10,750 nt of DNA from Nitrososphaerota archaeon (GTDB taxonomy: Archaea > Thermoproteota > Nitrososphaeria > Nitrososphaerales > Nitrosopumilaceae), in the NCBI GenBank assembly GCA_022565935.1, contig JADFJY010000034.1, positions 1 to 10,750 on the forward strand. Direction: 5' to 3'. The notes under the pieces are model-generated. The model did no database searches, had not been told where the DNA came from, and worked only from the letters and a program-made list of their open reading frames with translations. This document shows, one piece after another, positions 5,147-10,750 of the stretch (positions are counted from its first letter, which is position 1; each line of letters starts with the position of its first letter). Made by a program: the position numbers and the translations under genes.

Positions 5147-5449
5147 TCATTCTACAGGCTTTTTCTCTTCTTTTTTTACATTACCCTTTCTTCTTCTGGC
5201 CCCAAAACTAATCAAGAACAGCAAGAATCCGATCCCAATTAGAATTCCAGATAATGTGTTGAAATCTTTGGTTTCTTGTTGCGCTATCAATAAATCAATG
5301 ATCTCTTCCTCAGTCATCCCTGTTTGACCTACTGGCATTGCAGCATTGATATTAACAGAAAGTATGATTCCTACAATCATCATTACAAGACCTCCAATCA
5401 GCATTTTTTTATTTACAAGAACCAACTTACACTGTTTGAATTTCATCAT
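5147..5449 (-). CDS. Small two-helix membrane protein of unknown function
   Basis: The product is 100 residues. A basic N-terminus (KFKQCKLVLVNKK) precedes helix 1 (about 17-38, MLIGGLVMMIVGIILSVNINAA). A polar, acidic segment follows (QTGMTEEEIIDLLIAQQETKDF), then helix 2 (about 66-83, LSGILIGIGFLLFLISFGA), then a strongly basic tail RRRKGNVKKEEKK. By the positive-inside rule both ends would face the cytoplasm with the acidic loop outside. I do not recognise a family. The start at 5449 (ATGATG) has no clear TATA box at leaderless distance; Met16 (5404) is an alternative that would shorten the basic leader. It lies 37 nt upstream of the thiamine-binding gene on the same strand, but that gene has its own TATA box, so co-transcription is not certain. 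Confidence 0.75.
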   Translation of the reverse strand: MMKFKQCKLVLVNKKMLIGGLVMMIVGIILSVNINAAMPVGQTGMTEEEIIDLLIAQQETKDFNTLSGILIGIGFLLFLISFGARRRKGNVKKEEKKPVE

Positions 5450-5502
5450 ATATTATCTATTTTCTTGTTTTTGATGAGTAAATCTGATAGAATAATACTC
5501 GG

Positions 5503-5509
5503 TTTAAAT
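5503..5509 (+). promoter_or_regulatory. TATA box of the mini-Alba/TFB unit
   Basis: TTTAAAT is centred 26 nt before the ATG at 5532. Because TFB starts immediately after the mini-Alba stop codon, this promoter probably drives both. A second TTAAAAA (5670-5676) lies about 27 nt before the TFB ATG and could give TFB its own leaderless message. Confidence 0.6.
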
Positions 5510-5531
5510 TAGCGATTAGAGGTAATTTTGC

Positions 5532-5699
5532 ATGTTAAAGGAAATTCGAGACACAATATTCATTGGTAAAAAACCATTGATGACATATGTTGGATATATT
5601 AAAATAAATTCAGAATCTCTTGTATCTACTGATGGAAGAAACAGAGACGTCTCAACAATTAAGATTACATTAAAAAGGCAACAGGATAGGGTAGTTTAG
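5532..5699 (+). CDS. Mini-Alba: Alba-like protein lacking the central part of the fold
   Basis: This 55-residue frame has a TATA box at leaderless distance. Residues 9-20 (IFIGKKPLMTYV) match the Alba N-terminal motif, including the KK pair (13-14) that contacts DNA in archaeal Alba. Residues 22-49 match the Alba C-terminal beta-hairpin (IKINSESLVSTDGRNRDVST then IKITLKR). In ordinary Alba of about 90 residues these two parts are separated by roughly 40-45 residues, carrying most of helix 1, the ARGRAI strand and helix 2. Here that stretch is absent without a frame break, joined at V20-G21. TFB begins at the next base after its stop. It could be a true shortened architectural protein or a decayed internal-deletion copy; an intact frame and promoter favour expression. 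It is not certain that it folds alone. Confidence 0.72.
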   Translation: MLKEIRDTIFIGKKPLMTYVGYIKINSESLVSTDGRNRDVSTIKITLKRQQDRVV

Positions 5700-6614
5700 A
5701 TGGTAACTTTCAAATCTAATTCTACTTGTCAACGATGTGGAAAAAATTCTTTATTGACTGATGAAGATACAGGGGAACAATTTTGTCAAAAGTGTGGTTT
5801 TGTAATTTCTGAAAAAGTGGAATCAACTGGTCCCGAATGGAGATCATTTCAAAAAGATGGAGGTTCAGATCCTGCAAGAACTGGTGCGCCATCTTCACTT
5901 ACAATACACGATATGGGATTATCTACTGTAATCAATCCTCAAAATAGAGATGCAACTGGAAAACCACTTTCTGCTTCTATGAAAAGTACAATTGAAAGAC
6001 TACGAACTTGGGACAGCCGAAGTCAAGTTCATCAACCTGTAGACAGAAATCTGAGACAAGCACTAAGTGAGTTAAACAAGCTAAAAGACAAGGTTAACGT
6101 TTCAGCAAATGTTCTTGAAAAAGCTGCTTATCTATATAGAAAAGCATTAGAGAAAAAATTGGTTCGTGGAAGATCTATTTCTGCAATGATTGCTGCATCA
6201 CTTTATGCTGCATGTAGAGATACCCAAACTCCTAGAACACTAAAAGATATTGCTGATGCCGCTAATGTTAAACGAAAAGACATTGCACGTTGCTATCGGT
6301 TACTTCATCATGAATTAGAACTAAAGATGCCTGTTGTTGATTCAGTTCAATGTATTGCACGAATTTCAAGCAAACTTGAGATCTCAGAAAAAACAAAACG
6401 GTATGCAATCAAAGTACTTCAAGAGGCCCAAGAACGTAAAGAATCTGCAGGAAAGGATCCAATGGGACTTGCAGCAACTGCATTATATCTTTCATGTGTT
6501 CAAAACGGAGTATCTATCACTCAGCGAGACCTTGCAGAAGCTGCAGGTGTTACAGAAGTTACCATCAGAAATAGATACAAGGGATTAAAGGCTGCACAAT
6601 CATTAAAGTCATAA
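5700..6614 (+). CDS. tfb: Transcription initiation factor B (TFB, archaeal TFIIB)
   Basis: TFB binds the TBP-TATA complex and recruits RNA polymerase to archaeal promoters. The 304-residue protein is complete. It has an N-terminal zinc ribbon with C10-x2-C13 and C29-x2-C32, a B-reader/linker tract (EWRSFQKDGGSDPARTGAPSSLTIHDMGLSTVI, about 46-78), then two cyclin repeats (about 105-200, with ISAMIAASLYAACRD; and about 205-300, with MGLAATALYLSC). The closing helix-turn-helix (TQRDLAEAAGVTEVTIRNRYKGL) reads the BRE next to the TATA box. Length and order match the family. It abuts the mini-Alba gene with no gap, so the two probably form an operon. Thaumarchaea often carry several TFBs; whether this is the general one cannot be told here. 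Confidence 0.97.
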   Translation: MVTFKSNSTCQRCGKNSLLTDEDTGEQFCQKCGFVISEKVESTGPEWRSFQKDGGSDPARTGAPSSLTIHDMGLSTVINPQNRDATGKPLSASMKSTIERLRTWDSRSQVHQPVDRNLRQALSELNKLKDKVNVSANVLEKAAYLYRKALEKKLVRGRSISAMIAASLYAACRDTQTPRTLKDIADAANVKRKDIARCYRLLHHELELKMPVVDSVQCIARISSKLEISEKTKRYAIKVLQEAQERKESAGKDPMGLAATALYLSCVQNGVSITQRDLAEAAGVTEVTIRNRYKGLKAAQSLKS

Positions 6615-6625
6615 TTTTGATATAC

Positions 6626-6640
6626 TTATTTTAAAAATAA
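6626..6640. terminator. Short AT palindrome between convergent genes
   Basis: TTATTTT (6626-6632) and AAAATAA (6634-6640) form an almost gapless palindrome in the 30-nt space between the TFB stop and the stop of the minus-strand gene. T-rich runs occur on both strands, as in archaeal terminators. A real hairpin needs a larger loop, so the T-runs matter more than the stem. Confidence 0.3.
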
Positions 6641-6644
6641 AAAT

Positions 6645-6983
6645 TTAGAATCTACTAAGAACATCTATGGTTTTAATTTGATCTTGATGATTTGCTAAAT
6701 AGTATAATATTCCATCAGAATCAATTTCAATCCATTCAGATTCTCCTTTGTAGTTTACAATGTCTTCAAATATTGTATCATTAATGCCTGTTAGCCGTAA
6801 TAGTGCCTTTTCATCTTTGAATTTTATTGGTAGTTTGATTAATTTTTGCCTCAAAATACTCTGGCCTTGAATGTTAATTTTATAATCTTGTTTGTTTATC
6901 TCAGCAATTCCAAAAAAGTGATTTGGAAACATATCTAATTTTTTTATATTTATTGATATAGTTTTTTTTAGTTCATCACCCAT
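6645..6983 (-). CDS. Hypothetical 112-residue protein
   Basis: I do not recognise this protein. It starts MGDELKKTISINIKKL, is basic in the first half (IKLPIKFKDEKALLRL) and acidic in the second (FEDIVNYKGESEWIEIDSDGILYYL), and ends in a helical IKTIDVLSRF. Many alternating hydrophobic residues suggest a beta-rich fold with one closing helix. There is no signal peptide, membrane helix, cysteine or metal motif, so it is probably cytoplasmic. A weak minus-strand TATA-like TTTAGAAA (complement of 7007-7014) is about 27 nt before the ATG. It converges on TFB. Codon use resembles its neighbours. Confidence 0.75.
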   Translation of the reverse strand: MGDELKKTISINIKKLDMFPNHFFGIAEINKQDYKINIQGQSILRQKLIKLPIKFKDEKALLRLTGINDTIFEDIVNYKGESEWIEIDSDGILYYLANHQDQIKTIDVLSRF

Positions 6984-7108
6984 ATCTTTTCTATAGTATT
7001 CTTGTATTTCTAAATTTTATCATTTAACATTGTTTTTAATTATTTTTTGTAAATATTGAAAAAAAGAAGATAAACTATTTAGATTAAGAAATTTCAAACT
7101 AATTTAGC

Positions 7109-7273
7109 TTAATTTTTTGGTCCACCAGATCGATGTTTTGGTAGACATTCTTTGCAATAAACTGGTCTGTCTGTTGCTGGCTCAAAAGGCACCTCTGCAT
7201 CTGTTCCACAATCAGAACATTTGATTGGATACATTTTTCGTTCTTCTGACATAATTCCAAGTGCTTTTCCCAT
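7109..7273 (-). CDS. Small zinc protein with paired CxxC motifs
   Basis: The core KCSDCGTDAEVPFEPATDRPVYCKECLPKHR has two CxxC pairs 17 residues apart, typical of a single zinc ribbon. The VPF-x-P-x4-RPVYC-x2-C pattern recurs in small archaeal proteins and at the ends of some larger nucleic-acid enzymes, so RNA or protein binding is plausible, but no role is proven. Three in-frame ATGs exist (7291, 7273, 7252). I chose 7273 (MGKALGIM start, 54 residues) because TAAATAAA (complement of 7294-7301) is centred about 25 nt before it; that box would overlap a start at 7291. The MSEERK start at 7252 remains possible. The product is cytoplasmic, with a basic tail. Confidence 0.78.
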   Translation of the reverse strand: MGKALGIMSEERKMYPIKCSDCGTDAEVPFEPATDRPVYCKECLPKHRSGGPKN

Positions 7274-7293
7274 AATAAGAACCAAGGGCATTT

Positions 7294-7301
7294 TTTATTT
7301 A
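7294..7301 (-). promoter_or_regulatory. TATA box of the CxxC zinc-protein gene
   Basis: On the minus strand this reads TAAATAAA. It is about 25 nt before the ATG at 7273 and abuts the alternative ATG at 7291, which favours the shorter protein. Confidence 0.5.
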
Positions 7302-7343
7302 GAATCTTTAATTTATGTGTAATTTAAGAAAATATCTAAGATT

Positions 7344-7634
7344 TCAGAATCCTTCTGGATGTTTTTGAACAAAGACATTACAAACAAGCGCATCAGTTTT
7401 TGAATCTCTGTATTGAACATTACATGATACAAATTTTCCTTTTAGTACACGTTCTAAATCTTCTTTTGTTTTTTCTTCATATTGTGGTTCATTAGGATCG
7501 TCTATTTTCCCAATAATTATTTTTTCAGTTTTTCCATAATCATCTTGATTGTCTTTTCTTGTATGACTTATCAATAACTCAAATGCATTATTTGTTAGAA
7601 TTCCAATTACTGCTCCACCAATTCCGTCACCCAT
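7344..7634 (-). CDS. Hypothetical 96-residue protein
   Basis: I do not recognise the family. The N-terminus has a glycine-rich, moderately hydrophobic segment (GDGIGGAVIGILTNNAFELLI, residues about 2-22) that could be an amphipathic or single weak membrane-associated helix. The middle is charged and likely flexible (HTRKDNQDDYGKTEK, then DDPNEPQYEEKTKEDLERVLKG). The C-terminus alternates as beta strands with two cysteines (FVSCNVQYRDSKTDALVCNVFV). The start at 7634 is supported by a minus-strand TATA box (complement of 7656-7664) at leaderless distance. It begins 27 nt after the mqnD stop on the same strand and may also be read through from mqnD. Confidence 0.75.
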   Translation of the reverse strand: MGDGIGGAVIGILTNNAFELLISHTRKDNQDDYGKTEKIIIGKIDDPNEPQYEEKTKEDLERVLKGKFVSCNVQYRDSKTDALVCNVFVQKHPEGF

Positions 7635-7655
7635 TGTTTCTAATTTTTTTTTGTT

Positions 7656-7664
7656 CTATAATTA
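7656..7664 (-). promoter_or_regulatory. TATA box overlapping the mqnD stop codon
   Basis: The minus strand reads TAATTATAG, centred about 26 nt before the ATG at 7634. Its first three bases are the mqnD stop codon, so the promoter is packed into the end of the upstream gene. Confidence 0.5.
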
Positions 7665-8489
7665 CTTGGTGGCAATACTTATCTCAAAGTCTGGAACCAA
7701 ATTCTTTTCCTTTGCCATTTTGAATAGTTTTCTAATTGATTCCTCACCAGAATCTCCCATGTTGACAGTAATCTTGTTGACATACATCTTTACAAATTTT
7801 TCAATCAAATCCCGTGGTTTTCCTCTAGAATACTGCATAGCATATTCTAATGCATCCTCTAAATTCTCTAATCCAAACTCTATGGATGCCTGAAGATGTT
7901 TGTCAAATTTACAGATTGTCTCCATGCCTAGGTCTGTTTTCATTACGTTGATTCCAAGTGGAACTGGCAATCCATTTGTTGTCTTGTCCCACCATTCACC
8001 TACATCTAAAATCTTGATGTTTCCTTCTTGTTCGTATGATAGTTGGGTTTCATGAATTACAAGTCCTACATCTATCTTACCATTTTTGATAGCTTGTGGA
8101 ATGTCGCTAAAATTCATCTCTACATAATCAAATTTACCAATCATTAACTGTAATAGCAAAAATGCTGATGTCATCTTTCCTGGAATTGCAATCTTACATT
8201 TTTTTATCTCATCAATTGACATTTGTTTTTTTGCAGTAACTATAGGTCCGTAACCAATTCCAAAACTTCCTCCACTTCTCAAAATTGTATATCCTGAAAT
8301 GTATGCACATGCATGAACTGAAATTGCTGTAACGTCAAGCTGTGGATTAGTTGCTTTACGATTTAGTTTCTCAATATCTTCAATTACATGATTAACCTTA
8401 AAGTCTGGAGATTGTACTTTTCCTGTAAACATTCCATAAAACATGAATGCATCATCTGAATCAGGTGTGTGTCCTACAGAAATTTCCAT
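7662..8489 (-). CDS. mqnD: 1,4-dihydroxy-6-naphthoate synthase, menaquinone biosynthesis
   Basis: MqnD converts cyclic dehypoxanthine futalosine into 1,4-dihydroxy-6-naphthoate, the naphthoquinone precursor. The 275-residue protein has the VitK2_biosynth (periplasmic-binding-like) fold signatures: VGHTPDSDDAFMFYGM (5-20), DIEKLN (38-43), LDVTAISVHACAYISGY (51-67), a glycine-rich GYGPIV (79-84), VGLVIHE (141-147) and LDVGEWWDKTTNGLPVPLG (161-179). His146 corresponds to the histidine proposed as catalytic base in Thermus MqnD. MqnA, a related fold, lacks the IHE and GEWW blocks. I moved the start from an upstream alternative at 8522 to ATG 8489, because a TATA box (complement of 8510-8518) lies about 25 nt before it and the alternative would start upstream of that box. 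No signal peptide; cytoplasmic. Confidence 0.9.
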   Translation of the reverse strand: MEISVGHTPDSDDAFMFYGMFTGKVQSPDFKVNHVIEDIEKLNRKATNPQLDVTAISVHACAYISGYTILRSGGSFGIGYGPIVTAKKQMSIDEIKKCKIAIPGKMTSAFLLLQLMIGKFDYVEMNFSDIPQAIKNGKIDVGLVIHETQLSYEQEGNIKILDVGEWWDKTTNGLPVPLGINVMKTDLGMETICKFDKHLQASIEFGLENLEDALEYAMQYSRGKPRDLIEKFVKMYVNKITVNMGDSGEESIRKLFKMAKEKNLVPDFEISIATK

Positions 8490-8509
8490 GACTGTATGTT
8501 GAATAGTCG

Positions 8510-8518
8510 TAATAAAAA
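8510..8518 (-). promoter_or_regulatory. TATA box of mqnD
   Basis: The minus strand reads TTTTTATTA, centred about 25 nt before ATG 8489. This is one half of the divergent promoter region shared with the SIS gene. Confidence 0.55.
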
Positions 8519-8545
8519 TCAAAACCTGTCTTTAATCGTTTTTCT

Positions 8546-8552
8546 AATATAC
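8546..8552 (+). promoter_or_regulatory. TATA box of the SIS-domain gene
   Basis: AATATAC is centred about 24 nt before the ATG at 8573. An earlier ATG at 8568 is out of frame and stops at once, so 8573 is the start. Confidence 0.55.
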
Positions 8553-8572
8553 ATCTAAAATTATTTGATGTC

Positions 8573-9478
8573 ATGAATACAATTGATGCATATGAAAAAG
8601 ACATAGATCTTCAATCGAATTTTTTAAAATCATTTAAAAAACAAAAATCATTATCTTTTACTCAACAAAAAAACACGCTCTTTTCTGGAAGTGGGGATTC
8701 TTTGGTATCTTCAATGCTTGCAGAGTCCTTTTCAGATGGTACAGTAAAGGCAATGGATCCATTAGACCTGTATCGTAACAAACAATTAATCAAATCAAAA
8801 CATGTCTATTTTGTTTCAATATCTGGAAATACCCTTACAAACATCAAGGTTGCAAAAATTTCAAAAAAAGCTACTGCTATTACATCCCAGCCTAAAAGTA
8901 AACTGGCAAAGGCATCTAATGAAATAATTCTACTATCTGCTCCAAATAACGGTATCTTTACTGCAGGAAGTATCTCCTTTTTAGAAAGTGCATTAACGTG
9001 TATTTCTTTGGTAAAGAAAATAAAAATTCCACAAGATCCTAAACTATTTTTAAAAGCTAAAACTGATGCAAAAAAAGCCAAAGTATCAAAGAGAATCTTT
9101 ATTCTTGGAAATTTCTTTACATTTCCATTAGCAATGTACTGTGCTGCAAAGTTTTATGAACTTTTGGGATACGATGCACACTATTCTAGAATAGAACAGT
9201 TTTCACATATGGAATTGTTTTCAGTTAAAAAAGGTGATACTGTAATTATTTTTGAGGAAAAAAACTCTCACAACAAACAGCTCGGAAGAAATCTTAAAAA
9301 AGTTGACATCAATGTAATTCATCCAAATGTTCCATCTCAGAAGATATCTCAGATGGTGTACTGTACATTCTTTTCTCAACTAGTTACACTTTTTGCAGCA
9401 AAAAAGAAAAGAAAAAAAGACTGTCATTTTATAACTGCAAAAAAAATTAGAAATGTCAGCAATCAAATGATCTATTGA
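8573..9478 (+). CDS. SIS-domain sugar-phosphate-binding protein
   Basis: This 301-residue protein carries an N-terminal SIS domain: TLFSGSGDSLVSSMLAESF (35-53, with the GSGDS phosphate loop at 39-43) and YFVSISGNTLTNI (79-91, with the SxSGxT motif at 82-87). A second, weaker Rossmann-like half begins at about 172 (KRIFILGNFFTFPLAMYCAAKFYELLGYDAHYSRIEQFSHMELFSV), similar to paired SIS domains of phosphosugar isomerases and glucosamine-6-phosphate synthase, but the glutamine amidotransferase part is absent. The E-QFSHMELF region resembles the active-site helix of bifunctional phosphoglucose/phosphomannose isomerases. The exact substrate is unclear. The C-terminus is very lysine-rich (AAKKKRKKD). 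It is divergent from mqnD and 48 nt upstream of aEF-2, which has its own TATA box. Confidence 0.82.
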   Translation: MNTIDAYEKDIDLQSNFLKSFKKQKSLSFTQQKNTLFSGSGDSLVSSMLAESFSDGTVKAMDPLDLYRNKQLIKSKHVYFVSISGNTLTNIKVAKISKKATAITSQPKSKLAKASNEIILLSAPNNGIFTAGSISFLESALTCISLVKKIKIPQDPKLFLKAKTDAKKAKVSKRIFILGNFFTFPLAMYCAAKFYELLGYDAHYSRIEQFSHMELFSVKKGDTVIIFEEKNSHNKQLGRNLKKVDINVIHPNVPSQKISQMVYCTFFSQLVTLFAAKKKRKKDCHFITAKKIRNVSNQMIY

Positions 9479-9496
9479 TCTTTTACAAGGCTAAGA

Positions 9497-9503
9497 TTTA
9501 ATA
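9497..9503 (+). promoter_or_regulatory. TATA box of aEF-2
   Basis: TTTAATA is centred 27 nt before the ATG at 9527, predicting a leaderless mRNA for this highly expressed gene. Confidence 0.6.
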
Positions 9504-9526
9504 GCTTATTACTAGGGTTTGCGAAT

Positions 9527-10750
9527 ATGGTAAAATACAAGTCAACAGCTGACGTTCTCAAAATCATCAAGAACAAGGAACAAATCCGTAACTTTGGCGT
9601 TATTGCTCACGTTGATCATGGGAAGACTACAATGAGTGATAGTCTACTAGCATATTCTGGCATTATTGCTCCATCTGCTGCAGGTAAGGCATTGGCAATG
9701 GACTTTGATAAAGAGGAGCAAGCAAGAGGAATTACAATTTATCAAGCAAATGTTACTTTACACTTTACTCAAAAAGACAAAGAGTATGTCATTAACATGA
9801 TTGATACACCTGGACACGTAGACTTTAGTGGAAGGGTAATTCGTAGCCTTAGGGCAATTGATGGCGCAGTTGTAGTATGTGATGCAGTAGAAGGTATCAT
9901 GACTCAGACTGAGACTGTAACTAGGATGGCACTTGAAGAGTTAGTAAGGCCAGTTTTGTTTATCAACAAAGTAGACAGACTCATCAAAGAACTCAGATTG
10001 ACTCCTGAGAAGATGCAGCAGCAACTAGCAGATGTTGTTTCAAACTTTAATCAACTAATTGACACATATGCAGAACCTGAATACAAAGAAAAATGGAAAG
10101 TGTCAATTCAGGATTCAAGTGTTACATTTGGTTCTGCAAAAGACAGATGGGCAATTAACGTTGACTTGATGAAAGAGAAAGGACTTACATTCAAAGATGT
10201 TATCGATGCTTATCAAAATGACAAGGTTGCAGATCTTGTTGAAAAAGCACCGCTAGCTGAGGCCATACTTGGCATGGTTGTAAAACATCATCCATCACCA
10301 CCTGAGGCAGTCAAGTACAGAATACCACAAATTTGGAAAGGTGATTTAGATTCGGATATTGGAAAGGCATTACTTGCTTGCAGTGATGATGGTCCGATGA
10401 TTATGATGGTTGTAAATATGGTATTAGATCCTGCAGCAGGACCTGTTGCAATTGGTAGATTATTTTCAGGTACCATCAAAGATGGCCAAACCATTAACAT
10501 AATTGATGCGAAAAAAGAAGGAAGAGTTCAATCTGTAAATTTTTTCATGGGAAACCAAAGAGAACAAGTAGGTGAACTTGGAGCTGGAAACATTCCAGCA
10601 TTATTAGGATTAACTGATTGCAGAGCAGGAAACACACTGTCTTCTGTCAAAGGTATTCAGATGTTTGAAGGGGTGAAATATATTTCAGAACCGGTAGTAC
10701 AAATTGCAATTGAGCCAAAACATCCTAAAGATTTACCTAAACTTGTTGAC
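9527..10750 (+). CDS. fusA: Translation elongation factor aEF-2 (3' truncated by window edge)
   Basis: aEF-2 is the GTPase that moves tRNA and mRNA through the ribosome after peptide transfer. The window holds its first 408 codons, ending in frame at the last base. The G domain is intact: G1 AHVDHGKT (27-34), G2 RGITI (67-71), G3 DTPGHVDF (93-100) and G4 NKVD (147-150), with GSA further on as G5. Domain II follows (VVNMVLDPAAGPVAIGRLFSG, then a GxIxxGQ-type turn in TIKDGQTINI). The archaeal/eukaryal EF-2 type is shown by the N-terminal KIIKNKEQIRNFGVIAHVDHGK tract. The later domains, including the diphthamide histidine loop, lie outside the window. fusA is the usual archaeal database symbol. 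Confidence 0.97.
   Translation, partial: MVKYKSTADVLKIIKNKEQIRNFGVIAHVDHGKTTMSDSLLAYSGIIAPSAAGKALAMDFDKEEQARGITIYQANVTLHFTQKDKEYVINMIDTPGHVDFSGRVIRSLRAIDGAVVVCDAVEGIMTQTETVTRMALEELVRPVLFINKVDRLIKELRLTPEKMQQQLADVVSNFNQLIDTYAEPEYKEKWKVSIQDSSVTFGSAKDRWAINVDLMKEKGLTFKDVIDAYQNDKVADLVEKAPLAEAILGMVVKHHPSPPEAVKYRIPQIWKGDLDSDIGKALLACSDDGPMIMMVVNMVLDPAAGPVAIGRLFSGTIKDGQTINIIDAKKEGRVQSVNFFMGNQREQVGELGAGNIPALLGLTDCRAGNTLSSVKGIQMFEGVKYISEPVVQIAIEPKHPKDLPKLVD

Noticed and set aside
6334..6588. Second open frame inside TFB
   Set aside because: It overlaps the conserved second cyclin repeat of TFB in another frame and has no motif of its own.
8806..9081. Antisense open frame within the SIS-domain gene
   Set aside because: The sense strand carries the GSGDS and SxSGxT motifs; the antisense product has no recognisable domain or promoter.
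1..10750. tRNA, rRNA, transposase, integrase or toxin-antitoxin genes
   Set aside because: No clover-leaf with TΨC-like arms, no rRNA-like tract and no corresponding protein motifs were seen in any intergenic or coding stretch.

Overview
The window reads as an AT-rich archaeal chromosome segment, most like a marine ammonia-oxidising thaumarchaeon (Nitrosopumilus-type, Nitrososphaerota). The evidence is an archaeal TFB and aEF-2, an Alba-derived protein, futalosine-route menaquinone genes, a secreted thrombospondin-type-3 protein, several tiny zinc-finger proteins, and promoters of archaeal form. For most genes a TATA-like box lies about 24-27 nt before the start codon, so most transcripts are predicted to be leaderless. 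I used that spacing to settle several start codons. Assignment to genus is inference.

Positions 1-2977 are gene-poor. They hold the 3' end of an unrecognised gene, a small winged-helix regulator (330-611), a 47-residue zinc-ribbon-like protein (948-1091), and a secreted protein with about 46-residue repeats plus two TSP3 calcium-binding modules (1506-2696). The spaces between them carry seven copies of a dispersed 22-bp palindrome, CGTAATC-N8-GATTACG. Some copies share the same loop sequence and two are fused head to tail. The same stretch holds two longer inverted repeats, one of which could fold as a structured RNA.

Positions 2978-5449 hold a TPR protein, a convergent antisense-overlapping C2H2 zinc-finger miniprotein (3462-3635), aminofutalosine synthase mqnE (3710-4807), a convergent MTH1187-type thiamine-binding protein whose stop codon overlaps that of mqnE, and a small two-helix membrane protein.

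Positions 5532-6614 hold a 55-residue protein that looks like Alba with its middle removed, abutting a TFB gene with no gap. This is the most unusual item in the window.

Positions 6645-8489 are four minus-strand genes: two unrecognised proteins, a CxxC/CxxC zinc protein, and mqnD. mqnE and mqnD catalyse separate steps of the futalosine route to menaquinone but lie about 3 kb apart on opposite strands. Divergent from mqnD is a SIS-domain sugar-phosphate protein (8573-9478), followed by the N-terminal 408 codons of aEF-2, which runs off the window. I found no tRNA, rRNA, CRISPR array, transposase or integrase.
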